The notes: generated by a model from the sequence alone, not told the origin. A stretch of 64,000 nucleotides of DNA from an uncultured Paracoccaceae bacterium (GCA_951812615.1 CATOSU010000004.1:1-64000), one strand, 5' to 3'. Positions 17,135-25,706 are shown, numbered from the stretch's first letter. Made by a program: numbers and translations.

Positions 17135-18739
17135 ATGTCTGAACGTCCCACCGGTGCCGAACAGCCAAGACCGCGACCTGAACCCAGTGAGTTGCCAACC
17201 GGCCCGGGGTACCCGCCACCTGGCTATGGCGAGTCGATGGCGGCACTGGCAGCGGCTGAAGCCGCGGCTCAGCCCGGCGATGTAGGCGCTGCTCTGGACG
17301 GAGACTTGGCGGCGCTGGATGGCGGGTTGGAAAACCCGGATGATCGTCGAAACCGCGTCGGCGAATTTGTCGAAACTCATTTCACCGACATCGTTCCAGC
17401 GGCCTATGTAACACCCGCTGTTGACGTGTGTTGCCAATACGAAGACCAATTGCGTGATCTCTTTGCCGAACCGAACTTGGTCGTGGCTCAGGAAGATGCA
17501 GAAGATCCCACACTTCGCCAAAGAGTCGAGAACGCTGTCACCGTTGCTGCCAACGATGACACCATCGCCGGCTTGTCGGATGATCGCGACGAACTGCAGG
17601 CCACTGCAGAACGCAACGAAACAGAAGTCATACCCGCTACAGAGGCTGAGTTGGCGACGGTGCGCGCGACTGAGGTTCGAGAGCGAGCCGGTCTAGCCGC
17701 TGACGAGGCGGAGAACGCCGTCGTGGCCGAAGACCTCGGCACCGTCAGAGAGCTGCAGGCCAATTTCGACCGCTTGAAAGCCGAACACGGTACAATCGGA
17801 GCATTGCAGATGTTGCTGGAAGGTGAAAACGCCCTGCAAAACCCGGAAATGCGGGCCATCGTGCAGCGCACCATTGGCACGGCGCATTCGTTGGTAACCG
17901 CTTTGCCCGGCCGTGAGGACGTGGTGACCCGTTTGTTGGACGGCGCGAATCTCAACTTGGGTGCGGCCACCAACGCCGCTGCTTTCGCCGACTTCCTGAG
18001 CGCCGTGGATGCCAGCGAAGAGCTTTCGGATGAAGAAAAAGAAGCCCTCCGACAAGTGTTGAATGCCGGTGACGAAGTACAAACCGGCGGTGATGCCAAT
18101 GACACCTTTGAATACGGGGCCATCGAAACCTATGTCGACGAGAACGGCGAAGTGCAGGAGCGCCGTGTGCCTTTGCAACCCGGACAACGGGTGCCGTTCG
18201 GCGACGGCCACGAATTGGGCCTGGACGAAAACGGGCAGCGCAAGGCCTGGATCCGCACCGAAATCGGCACTTATGAAACCGACCTGCCGGACAACGCCAC
18301 TGATCAGGACATGGGGCGCATCATTCGTACCGTGCAGTTGCGAGCCAAGCTGCATGAACTCAACGCGGCGTCGATCTTTTTCAACGATGTCGATGCTCTG
18401 GAATATGGCGGCGGACAGGTGGAGGTGCATCCCGATCACTTTGACACCACCGACCGCTTCCTCGACGTCGTGGTGCGCAATCAGGCGCTGGCAGGCAATC
18501 AATTGCTTGGCGCAGAAGACCTGAGCCAGATTGATTATCTGATGCAGTTTCACGACCGCCGCGGCGATCTGGGCGGAGCCGATGTCGATCCCGAACGCGT
18601 GTTGGGTGACTACGAAGCCCAGGGCATCGTCGAGGAAAACGGCACGCTGAACTGGGATCGCTTTGCTGAATTGGTCGATGCCAACCGGGCAAATCGCTAC
18701 GCGGAATCAGATTTTGAGCACAATCGGGAGGCCGCTTAG
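17135..18739 (+). CDS. Large acidic protein of unknown function, 534 residues
   Basis: The first 35 residues are Pro-rich and probably disordered (PRPRPEPSELPTGPG). Residues of about 150-230 are Glu/Ala-rich helix, likely coiled coil, and the C-terminal half looks globular (for example GQRVPFGDGHELG, IEVHPDHFD-like and DQDMGRIIRTVQL). There is no signal peptide or membrane segment, and the protein is strongly acidic. I recognise no family. It has its own promoter and is followed by a basic protein at 18,796, so the pair could form a complex. Confidence 0.7.
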   Translation: MSERPTGAEQPRPRPEPSELPTGPGYPPPGYGESMAALAAAEAAAQPGDVGAALDGDLAALDGGLENPDDRRNRVGEFVETHFTDIVPAAYVTPAVDVCCQYEDQLRDLFAEPNLVVAQEDAEDPTLRQRVENAVTVAANDDTIAGLSDDRDELQATAERNETEVIPATEAELATVRATEVRERAGLAADEAENAVVAEDLGTVRELQANFDRLKAEHGTIGALQMLLEGENALQNPEMRAIVQRTIGTAHSLVTALPGREDVVTRLLDGANLNLGAATNAAAFADFLSAVDASEELSDEEKEALRQVLNAGDEVQTGGDANDTFEYGAIETYVDENGEVQERRVPLQPGQRVPFGDGHELGLDENGQRKAWIRTEIGTYETDLPDNATDQDMGRIIRTVQLRAKLHELNAASIFFNDVDALEYGGGQVEVHPDHFDTTDRFLDVVVRNQALAGNQLLGAEDLSQIDYLMQFHDRRGDLGGADVDPERVLGDYEAQGIVEENGTLNWDRFAELVDANRANRYAESDFEHNREAA

Positions 18740-18795
18740 GCATTTAGATTTGGCGCGAGCAGCCATTGTTGCGATAATCAAACAAAACACACCCC

Positions 18796-19431
18796 ATGCA
18801 AGACGGAGAAGTCGGCGTTTACCCTGGGCCAGATGGCGAAACCTATGTGACCTTCAAGGCCGGCGACAAGGGTTTGCCGCTCATGCAAGTCCCACCTGCT
18901 TCCGCGCAAGGCGAGGCTTTTGGAAGCTTTCCGGTGGCAGGGTATTTCAACTATGTGTCACTCTGGATGGCGACTAAGGAGCAGTGGCAGAGCTTTGGGC
19001 GCCGGACCACGGGTGCACAACAAGCGGTGGGCGTCCCCAGCCAGCACCAAGCCCCGCCCATCGATTTGGCGGCCTATGACATTCGCAAGTCCGATGGCAG
19101 CCTGGATAAACAACAACTGGCGCGCTTACTCTTTGTCATGGCCCGACTGTATGATCATGAGCCTCTCATTTCCCCGCAAGCTGGCCTATTCCACAGCCTG
19201 TTTCGCAGTGGCCTGACACCCGATGAGATCTTCCAGCACATCACCGAAAAAGGGGCACAGGGCCAGGCCAACATCCAGAATGTGGTGCGACTGGATCGGG
19301 TCCAGACGGATACTGGTTTTCGCAAGAAGGCCGCTGACACCTTAAGCCACGCCGCTGGCCGGGCGGCCAGCAAGCAATTGAAAAAGAAGCGCAAACAGGG
19401 CCGCGTGAATCGGAAACACGGGCGACGCTAA
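18796..19431 (+). CDS. Protein of unknown function with a basic tail, 211 residues
   Basis: The N-terminal half looks beta-rich (GVYPGPDGETYVTFKAG), the middle is helical with LFVMARLYDHEPL, and the last 30 residues are very basic (KQLKKKRKQGRVNRKHGRR), which could bind nucleic acid or the acidic protein encoded upstream. It lies 56 bases after the 534-residue gene and ends six bases from the convergent gene. No family is recognised. Confidence 0.65.
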   Translation: MQDGEVGVYPGPDGETYVTFKAGDKGLPLMQVPPASAQGEAFGSFPVAGYFNYVSLWMATKEQWQSFGRRTTGAQQAVGVPSQHQAPPIDLAAYDIRKSDGSLDKQQLARLLFVMARLYDHEPLISPQAGLFHSLFRSGLTPDEIFQHITEKGAQGQANIQNVVRLDRVQTDTGFRKKAADTLSHAAGRAASKQLKKKRKQGRVNRKHGRR

Positions 19432-19436
19432 ACTCG

Positions 19437-20156
19437 CTAGTCTCTCTGAAACCGCCGGTGCGCCTCCATCGCCAACCGAACATCAACTCCTGCGATCACG
19501 GCAGGTGGTTTTGATGGGTCGCGGCTGAGTTCGGCCAATTGCGCTTCAACGCGTCCCAAAACGGACCACGGATCGGTCTTTTCCAGGTGGTGCCGCAGAC
19601 GGCAGGCCGTGCGGCCCGCTCCGTCGATATCTTCAAGCACCTTTTCTGTATCCTCATCCGGACGGTGTGCGCATAGCGCGCCGATTTCCTCTTCAGCGCG
19701 ATAGAGCGCTCCTTCGATTTCACCGAGCATCTGCCATTCACGCGGTTGCTCGGTCGTATCGGCCACGGCGTTGAATTTGGAAACCGCCTCCTGGATTTCA
19801 CCGGCGAAGACCGTCACATCTTGCTTTCCGCTTCCCCAACTAGGCCGGCTGATGGTCAGCATCACGCGGGTTGCGTAGTTTTCGCGGAAAGGTTCGACCC
19901 GGTAGTGAAACGACCGATCACCATGGGCATCAGCATCCTTGGTCAAATAGGTTGATCCTCCTCGATCCTTGAGCACGGCGATCACCGCCGCAGCGAAATC
20001 TGCCGCCTCGAAGCGCGGGAGATCCCAGGCCAGATGCCTTGCAATGGCCAGATGGCGCACCAACCCGTGCGGGCCGTCGGGATAGCCGTCATGATGCTGG
20101 TAGAGATCGAAACTGTTGTGTTCGTCGGCAACGGTGATCGTGGCGCGGGTGGACAT
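19437..20156 (-). CDS. Conserved hypothetical protein of plasmids and ICEs
   Basis: The 239-residue protein starts MSTRATITVADE and has the segment LYQHHDGYPDGPHGLVRHL. This pattern is familiar to me from hypothetical proteins on Rhodobacterales and Rhizobiales plasmids. The C-terminal half is helical. No catalytic motif is visible. The start is chosen at the ATG that begins the conserved region; the frame is open further upstream. It heads a run of three genes on this strand with 20,191 and 20,574. Confidence 0.7.
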   Translation of the reverse strand: MSTRATITVADEHNSFDLYQHHDGYPDGPHGLVRHLAIARHLAWDLPRFEAADFAAAVIAVLKDRGGSTYLTKDADAHGDRSFHYRVEPFRENYATRVMLTISRPSWGSGKQDVTVFAGEIQEAVSKFNAVADTTEQPREWQMLGEIEGALYRAEEEIGALCAHRPDEDTEKVLEDIDGAGRTACRLRHHLEKTDPWSVLGRVEAQLAELSRDPSKPPAVIAGVDVRLAMEAHRRFQRD

Positions 20157-20190
20157 AGGAAAGCGGTGAGAAAGAAGAAATTGCCGGTGG

Positions 20191-20559
20191 CTACCACCAG
20201 CAGGAGTAAAAGACACGTTGGCGGGTTTGCTGGATATTTCGCGCCCATTCACAGAATTGCAGGTCGTGCTCGCGATATTCGTCGGCAGAGTCGTCTTGGA
20301 ACTGGTGACCATAGAAGAAACCGCCTGGGCAGTGAGGGAGTTTGCCCTGTTCGACCATAGCTTGCAGTGTCGCGATGTCCTCCGGTTGCAGTTCCAACTC
20401 ACCGCAGTTCAGTTCGGTGGCGCTTTGACCTGTCCGGCACACGAACAGCCGCTCCATGAATTCCTGCAGTCTGGCATGTATGCGCCAGATGAATTCGGGT
20501 TCCACCTCTTCCGGCTTTTGGTCCGGCCGCCGGCTGTACGCGTATTGGTCAAGTCCCAT
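20191..20559 (-). CDS. Phage/plasmid-type conserved hypothetical protein
   Basis: The 122-residue protein starts MGLDQYAYSRR and ends RVFYSCWW. The pattern MGLDQYAY, HARLQEFMERL, NCGELELQPEDI, GFFYG and a C-terminal WW is shared by hypothetical proteins of phages and plasmids; some are mislabelled phosphoglycerate kinase, for which there is no basis here. Function unknown. It lies 14 bases from the DUF3768 gene. Confidence 0.75.
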   Translation of the reverse strand: MGLDQYAYSRRPDQKPEEVEPEFIWRIHARLQEFMERLFVCRTGQSATELNCGELELQPEDIATLQAMVEQGKLPHCPGGFFYGHQFQDDSADEYREHDLQFCEWARNIQQTRQRVFYSCWW

Positions 20560-20573
20560 TGGTTGTTGGGGGG

Positions 20574-20945
20574 TTAGTACTCGGAGGCCAGCAGAATGGT
20601 CAGCACACGGGTGGTGACGGTCGGATCCGCCGGGTCGGGTGAGCCGTATTCGAGGTTCTGATCATAGGCGTCGATTTTGAACATCACGCGTTCGCCTTCG
20701 ATCTCCAGCATCCCGAATTCATGGGTGCCGTAAGGATCATTGTCCTCGCTGAAATCGTCAAAGCCGCGCACCGCGCGCAGCACATTGGCGATAGTGGCGT
20801 CAGCCAGTGCATTCACGCCTTGCGTCATCACAACACGGCCACCGCTGAAGCTGGAACGCAACTGGTCGTTGAGCGAGCGGATTGCCAGTGTCTCGGCGTC
20901 CAGCACGTCGCTGGTTTCCGGAAATCGGTCTGGGGTTTCGGACAT
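20574..20945 (-). CDS. DUF3768 family protein
   Basis: The 123-residue protein matches DUF3768 in its main landmarks: IRSLNDQLR, GRVVMTQGV, FDDFSEDNDPYGTHEFG, FKIDAYD, and the closing VTTRVLTILLASEY. The family is widespread on alphaproteobacterial plasmids and integrative elements and its role is unknown. It is the first gene of a three-gene run on this strand. The 238 bases upstream hold nothing I recognise. Confidence 0.88.
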   Translation of the reverse strand: MSETPDRFPETSDVLDAETLAIRSLNDQLRSSFSGGRVVMTQGVNALADATIANVLRAVRGFDDFSEDNDPYGTHEFGMLEIEGERVMFKIDAYDQNLEYGSPDPADPTVTTRVLTILLASEY

Positions 20946-21183
20946 GGGGAGGAATTAGGAACGCGTCCAGATTACCGGCCCTTGAGGAAGTGGTCGAGCC
21001 TTGCACAACCCGTTGCCCTGGGATCGGCCGGGGCCTGTCGTTGTTGGCCGAGATAAGCCACGGACAAGCCTGCCACGCCTCGGGACCGGTCAACGGTTTG
21101 CCGCTGCGCGTTTGCCCGTTTTGACAGTCCCCCTTGGCGGCGTGGCGCTTCACCGATGTCTTATCTCTTAACCCAAACAAGAC

Positions 21184-21798
21184 ATGACCACATCCAAACA
21201 CCGGGCTCAGACTGGCCGTGCCAGATATGCCGCTTCTCGCCGGTCCAGACGCGCTCCGCTTGAGTTCTACCCAACCCCGCCAGAAGCCACCCGTGCCCTG
21301 CTGTCGGTTGAAGCTTTCGTCGGCCCGATCTGGGAATCTGCCTGCGGCGACGGCGCCATCTCGCGCGAACTGATCAAAGCCGGCTATGACGTGACCTCGA
21401 CCGACCTCGTTGGCCGTGGCTTCGGCGAAGGCGGTCTCGACTTTCTCAGGTCAGAAAAACCGCTGGCCAAGCACATCATCACCAATCCGCCCTATGGCAC
21501 GCATGGGCTGGGCGATGCCTTTGTGCGACGCGCCCTGATTCATGCCCGCAAAACCGGAGGGACCGTGGCAATGCTTTTGAACCTGCGTAGCCTGGCCAAC
21601 CCGGACCGGCACGCGAAATTCGTCAAGACGCCCCCGGCGGCGATCTATTTCCTCGACGAGCTGACCTGCTGGCCCGAGGGCAAACCCACCACGAAAACCG
21701 CCCGTATAGCCCGGCAGCAATACTACTGGGCCGTTTGGAAACCGGGCCACAAAGGCACGCCGCGATGCTGGTGGCTATCCACGCGGGACTTCAAATAG
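21184..21798 (+). CDS. NPPY-motif SAM-dependent methyltransferase, phage type
   Basis: The 204-residue protein has FYPTPPEATRALL, the SAM loop ESACGDGAISREL and the catalytic NPPY (IITNPPYG). These point to an N6-adenine or related amino-methyltransferase of the kind found on phages and plasmids. The target is unknown and no cognate endonuclease is next to it. The first 25 residues are basic (GRARYAASRRSRRAP). It is convergent with the Fic gene, six bases apart. Confidence 0.8.
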   Translation: MTTSKHRAQTGRARYAASRRSRRAPLEFYPTPPEATRALLSVEAFVGPIWESACGDGAISRELIKAGYDVTSTDLVGRGFGEGGLDFLRSEKPLAKHIITNPPYGTHGLGDAFVRRALIHARKTGGTVAMLLNLRSLANPDRHAKFVKTPPAAIYFLDELTCWPEGKPTTKTARIARQQYYWAVWKPGHKGTPRCWWLSTRDFK

Positions 21799-21804
21799 TC
21801 TCGC

Positions 21805-22896
21805 TCAAAGCGCCAGCCAATACCGAGTGCCCTTGCGCTCCCCCGTGCGCATGAGGGCACCTTTGGTGACGAGATCACCGAGATCGCGACGCGCCGTAGC
21901 GGCGGCGGCGCCGGTGATCGCGATGTAGTTCCTAGCGCTCAATCCGCCAATGAACCCGTCCGGCCCGGCATCGAACATGCGGATCAGCGCCTTTTCCTGG
22001 CGGGCGTTGAGCTGGCCGCGCAGACGGTCCAGCATTTGCGTCTTGGCGATCAGGTGATCGATCAGAGCAATCGAATACTCCTGCGCCGCCAGCGCCGTTT
22101 CCGAGAACCAGATCAGCCAGTCGGTGACGTCCAGCGACTTGTTGTTGGCTTCCAGCGCATCATAATAGCCCTTGCGCTGTTTCTCGATCTGGCGTGACAG
22201 GGCCAGCAGGCTCGGCTGTCCCAGGGCCTGCGCCAGTGCTTTTTCGCTAAGCGCGCGCGCGATCCGACCGTTACCGTCCTCGAATGGGTGGATGCAGACG
22301 AAATAGAGATGCGCCAGCCCGGCCTTGGTCAACGCGGGCAGGGTTGTCGCGCCAAACCAGCCCAAAAACCGGGTCATCTCATACGTCATGGCCGCTGATG
22401 GCGGCGCCTCGAAATGCACCTTTGGTTTTTGGATCGGGCCGGACACCACCTGCATGGCCTCGTCATGCGTGCGGTAGCCACCGATCGCTGCAAGATCGCT
22501 GCGCCCGGCGCAGATCAACTGGTGCCAGTGGAACAGAACCTCTTGTGTCAGGTCCTCGCCGTACCCGTTGAAACAGGCCACCATTAACTCGGCAATCCCC
22601 GCCTCGGCGGGACCGGCGCGGCGATCGACACTCATGCCGAACTGGCGACGGACAGAGGATTGCACGGAAGCGCGGTCGAGGTGCTCCCCTTCAATCTCGG
22701 AGGTCTTCAGCGCCTCATCGCTCAGCAAATCGATTTTCAGTTGATCCTTGGTCTCCGGTGCCAGATGCTGCCAGGCACCCAACAGACGGCCGGACCCGAG
22801 CAGAAAACGATCCTCAAACGCGGCGAGCCGACCGGCGTCAAAGCGCCAGTCGGGCCAGTTCGGATCCTGCCAGTTCCAATGCGGTTGCTGTGTCAT
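21805..22896 (-). CDS. Class II Fic protein (DUF4172 plus Fic)
   Basis: The 363-residue protein has an N-terminal DUF4172-like region, an inhibitory helix motif TSEIEG matching [S/T]xxxE[G/N] ahead of the Fic domain, the Fic active site HPFEDGNGRIARAL and a C-terminal winged-helix-like part. Such enzymes transfer AMP from ATP to target hydroxyl groups and are held off by the inhibitory Glu. The arrangement with strong palindromic operators over its promoter suggests self-repression through its DNA-binding end, as in toxin-antitoxin-like loci, but no separate antitoxin gene is visible. Confidence 0.9.
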   Translation of the reverse strand: MTQQPHWNWQDPNWPDWRFDAGRLAAFEDRFLLGSGRLLGAWQHLAPETKDQLKIDLLSDEALKTSEIEGEHLDRASVQSSVRRQFGMSVDRRAGPAEAGIAELMVACFNGYGEDLTQEVLFHWHQLICAGRSDLAAIGGYRTHDEAMQVVSGPIQKPKVHFEAPPSAAMTYEMTRFLGWFGATTLPALTKAGLAHLYFVCIHPFEDGNGRIARALSEKALAQALGQPSLLALSRQIEKQRKGYYDALEANNKSLDVTDWLIWFSETALAAQEYSIALIDHLIAKTQMLDRLRGQLNARQEKALIRMFDAGPDGFIGGLSARNYIAITGAAAATARRDLGDLVTKGALMRTGERKGTRYWLAL

Positions 22897-22972
22897 GAGC
22901 GATATCTTTTCAATTTATCGCTCACATTATACCCATTCCATGAGCGATAACAAATCGACTTATCGCTCATGG
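22896..22972 (-). promoter_or_regulatory. Fic promoter with two palindromic operators
   Basis: On the minus strand a consensus TATAAT lies at 22,926-22,931, with a possible TTGTTA about 16 bases upstream. Operator 1 (tgagcgata at 22,896-22,904 and tatcgctca at 22,916-22,924) overlaps the start codon. Operator 2 (ccatgagcgata at 22,938-22,949 and tatcgctcatgg at 22,961-22,972) covers the -35 region. The arms of operator 2 pair perfectly over 12 bp. Confidence 0.8.
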
Positions 22973-23030
22973 TCTTTCTCGATCGCTGATGTTTCGCGGG
23001 TTTTGCGGGGCAAAACCTGCTCCCGTCAGC

Positions 23031-24062
23031 TCACAGGCGCCGGCGCAGCAACAGCGCCGGCCCGAACAATGCCCCCAATTCCAGGCTGATGGCCAGAAAC
23101 AGAGGCAGCAGGATCTCGCGGCCCGCCCCGAACAGACCGAGCCCCTCGAAAGTTGTGACCAGCCGCGCCAGCAGCGCGGAGGTACCCTGATCGGCCTCGG
23201 TCAGCTCGACAATCCGGTCCAGCACCTCCTGGGCCTCGGTTAGCGTGCGCTGGAACTCTGCTTCCAGCTCGCGCGCGATCGGACCGCAGCCGCCGCGTGC
23301 ACATTCCCGCCGCCAGGCCGCTTCATCCTGTGCCGCCCGTTGCAGCAGGTTGGCGTGTTGCGATTGCAGCGCCTTGCGGGTATCTGCCCGCGTATCTGCA
23401 TCCGTGTTGATCTCTGCACCCATCAGAAACGACGCAGACACGATCGACGTGGTTGAAAGGATCGACATGGGCGACAGACCCAACGCAATCACAATGGCCA
23501 GTGCCCCAGCAAACCGGAGCCCGGCCCGTTTGAGGTTGTAAATTCCCATCACCACCAGCCCGGGCCGGATCATGTCGAGCGCCATCAAGCCCATCGTCAT
23601 CAGGAAACGGGTCTGAAAGGTCTCTTGCCCAAGCTCCCAGGCGAAACTGGCGTTCAGGCCGATTAGCGCGGCGATGAGCATCAGGCAGGACAAGAACCCC
23701 AATCCCAGTCGAGCCTTCTCAGCGGCGGGATGGATGGCTTCGGTTTGGTCGGCAAGTGTCGCGGCTGGCGAAACCAGTTCAGGTGTCAGGGGCAATGTGC
23801 GTGATGGCAGTCGCATGGCGGCCAACGGTGTCAGCGACCACGTCCCGGTATCATCGGTATGGCTGATCAGTCCCTGGCGTTTGAGAAACTGCATCGCCCG
23901 GCGCACAAGATCGCTGTCGGACGCTTCGCTGAGGCCAGCATCGCCAAGTGCCTGCGCGAAGTCCCTCTTGCTGAAGTTGGTGGGCACGCTGTCCAGAGCC
24001 GTGACCAAAACCGTTTCCGGCAAGGACACCCCCTTGATGGTCGTGGAAATCGATTGGCTCAT
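23031..24062 (-). CDS. Membrane protein of unknown function, 343 residues
   Basis: The start MSQSISTTIKG follows a gap of 14 bases after the primase stop. Residues of about 1-100 look like a winged-helix-type region (FSKRDFAQALGDAGLS, RAMQFLKRQGLISHT). Several membrane helices follow (LGLGFLSCLMLIAALIGL, GALAIVIALGLSPM, and one at the C terminus). Between them is a soluble helical segment of about 120 residues with Cys pairs in ECARGGC. A DNA-binding-like start plus membrane anchor is unusual; it may recruit DNA or signal at the membrane. No family is known to me. Confidence 0.65.
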   Translation of the reverse strand: MSQSISTTIKGVSLPETVLVTALDSVPTNFSKRDFAQALGDAGLSEASDSDLVRRAMQFLKRQGLISHTDDTGTWSLTPLAAMRLPSRTLPLTPELVSPAATLADQTEAIHPAAEKARLGLGFLSCLMLIAALIGLNASFAWELGQETFQTRFLMTMGLMALDMIRPGLVVMGIYNLKRAGLRFAGALAIVIALGLSPMSILSTTSIVSASFLMGAEINTDADTRADTRKALQSQHANLLQRAAQDEAAWRRECARGGCGPIARELEAEFQRTLTEAQEVLDRIVELTEADQGTSALLARLVTTFEGLGLFGAGREILLPLFLAISLELGALFGPALLLRRRL

Positions 24063-24076
24063 TGTCACATCTCCTG

Positions 24077-25204
24077 TCACAAGAGGCCGCGCTGGCGCAG
24101 CCATTGGATTTGCTTGGTGGAAAACTCGGCCAGGTCGGTGACCTCAGCCGGAATGAACACGTCACCCCGGCCACCCTGTGTCACCGGTGCATCCCAGTCG
24201 AAAATGCGGACGGACAGACCCTGGGCCTCGATCAAAGCCGCCGCTTTGGCAGCCCCGTCGCGGCCGGCATCGTCACGGTCGTAAACAATGCGAATGGTGT
24301 CAGCGCCGAACTCTTGCGCCATCACGGCCAGTTTGGCCGCTTGTGCTTCCGACAGGCTGGCCCCGAACGAGCCCACGACGTTGCGCAACCCGGCCTCGAT
24401 CGCCTTGGCCACATCAAACGGGCCTTCTGTCAGCAGGATGGCCTTGGTCTTGGCGATCTGTTCGGCGGCATCTTCATGAAGCCGGATAATTTCCTGGGCG
24501 TGGAGTTCATGGGATTTGTGGAAGCCCTGGTAGAACAGGTATTTCGGCTCGGCACCGTCTACCGACCGGCCAAGATGTGAGAGGATCACCCGCGTGCGCT
24601 CTCCCCCACTCCTGGACGTAACCCGGGCATCGGCCACCTGAAACACGATCCGGCCCTTCAGGGGCGAGCGGCCTTGCGGCAGGAACCCAATGCCGAGCAG
24701 ATCGCAGGTTGCCTCGGAAATCCCCCGCTCTGCAAGCGCGTCGTGGAAATCGCACAGTTTCAGCAGATCCTGCCGGATCGGTGCGTTGGCGGGTGCTCCA
24801 TCCCCGGTTTCACTTGTGACAGCCTTTGTGACGGTTCGGCGCACCGTGTCACGCTGCCGCGTGACGGGCGCGGACAGGTCAACCGAGGCATGCGCCCAGC
24901 CTCGCTCAAGGATCAGGCGACCGGCTTCGAAACAGTTCAGACCATACTGGCGTTGGATGAGTTCGATGGAACCACCGCCTTCGCCGATCGAAAAATCGAA
25001 CCAAAGGCACCCTGGTCCCATATGAAAACTCGGCGTTTTCTCATCCTTAAACGGTGAGAACGCCCATCGGTCATTCGGCTTGCTTCTGTTCTTGGCTTCG
25101 CGCAGCCCCAATCCGACAAAGAGCGAGTCCATATCGATGGATGCCCGGATCTCGTCCAGGTGCTCCGGCTCAAGGCGAACGGTATCGGTTGTTCGTTTGG
25201 TCAT
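24077..25204 (-). CDS. DnaG-like primase with Toprim domain
   Basis: The 375-residue protein has an N-terminal zinc-finger-like region in which the usual CHC2 residues are largely missing (FSPFKDEKTPSFHM and CLWFDF remain), then a primase core and a Toprim domain with ILLTEGPFDV and the DxD-type motif YDRDDAGRDG. It would make RNA primers for replication of the element after transfer. The short C-terminal part lacks a helicase-binding domain, so it is smaller than chromosomal DnaG. It is the first gene of a pair with the membrane protein. Confidence 0.85.
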   Translation of the reverse strand: MTKRTTDTVRLEPEHLDEIRASIDMDSLFVGLGLREAKNRSKPNDRWAFSPFKDEKTPSFHMGPGCLWFDFSIGEGGGSIELIQRQYGLNCFEAGRLILERGWAHASVDLSAPVTRQRDTVRRTVTKAVTSETGDGAPANAPIRQDLLKLCDFHDALAERGISEATCDLLGIGFLPQGRSPLKGRIVFQVADARVTSRSGGERTRVILSHLGRSVDGAEPKYLFYQGFHKSHELHAQEIIRLHEDAAEQIAKTKAILLTEGPFDVAKAIEAGLRNVVGSFGASLSEAQAAKLAVMAQEFGADTIRIVYDRDDAGRDGAAKAAALIEAQGLSVRIFDWDAPVTQGGRGDVFIPAEVTDLAEFSTKQIQWLRQRGLL

Positions 25205-25442
25205 GGGGATTGCTTGGCATGGAAGCCGACCGCCTTTTCAGGGACGGGGTTCCGTCAAAGTCATCCTCAAGCGTACATGCGTGGCCTTTGCTTCCAAGTC
25301 ATTGGGCAATTTGTGCAAGGCAGGCGCGGAGCGGCAAAGCCAAAAAAAATCAGCGGGGCACAGCCCGAAAATCGCGGTGATCCGGCAAAGCCGTTTTTCT
25401 CCTCAATGCGGAGCGCGATGCTTGTTTGGCAGAGCCACAGCG

Positions 25443-25553
25443 GCGGTGCATTGCACCGCGCGCAAGTTTGCATGTCTGCACAAACAGCCCGGTCGCAGAG
25501 CGAGCCGAGGCCGATTTGACGCGACATGCAACTTGCCAAGGGAGGGCCCTTGG
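25443..25553. other. Cluster of palindromes upstream of the primase gene
   Basis: In a 431-base gene-free stretch (25,205-25,635) are gcggtgca-t-tgcaccgc at 25,443-25,459, a gtttg/caaac pair at 25,466-25,485 and ccaaggg/cccttgg at 25,536-25,553. Such clusters near a replication gene often mark an origin of replication or transfer. No relaxase gene supports the second reading. The rest of the stretch shows no gene. Confidence 0.45.
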
Positions 25554-25655
25554 AACCCCGAAACTGAGCGGTGAAGGTAAAGGCAGCGAACATTGGCACG
25601 GGTGGAGCGCAGCTATCCGCCGCCGAAAAATCAAACGGAATAAGTAGATAGGGGC

Positions 25656-25684
25656 TTGACAGCGTGCGTGTGTTCGCTTACGTT
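25656..25684 (+). promoter_or_regulatory. Transposase promoter in the terminal repeat
   Basis: TTGACA (25,656-25,661), 17-bp spacer, TACGTT (25,679-25,684). The -35 lies at the inner end of the inverted repeat. A ggagga ribosome site follows before the start at 25,707. The same sequence is in the left copy on the minus strand. Confidence 0.65.
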
Positions 25685-25706
25685 GAAGGTGTAGGGAGGA
25701 CACGTC

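Larger units (their letters stand above)
13405..25635. mobile_element. Integrative element next to tRNA-Ser (right end not identified)
   Basis: The stretch starts at a tRNA 3' end with an integrase and carries a second recombinase, a DnaG/Toprim-type primase, DUF3768 and other proteins typical of alphaproteobacterial plasmids and ICEs, and many genes of unknown function. Base composition is lower in GC and AT-rich promoters stand out (16.5 and 17.1 kb). No conjugation machinery or relaxase is visible, so it looks like a mobilisable or satellite element, or the remnant of a larger one. I found no second copy of the tRNA 3' end; the IS1595 transposon may have removed the right end. Confidence 0.6.

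Noticed and set aside
13390-25635. attR copy of the tRNA-Ser 3' end
   Set aside because: Read by eye, no second copy of ttcgtctccgcc was found in the window, so element borders remain open on the right.
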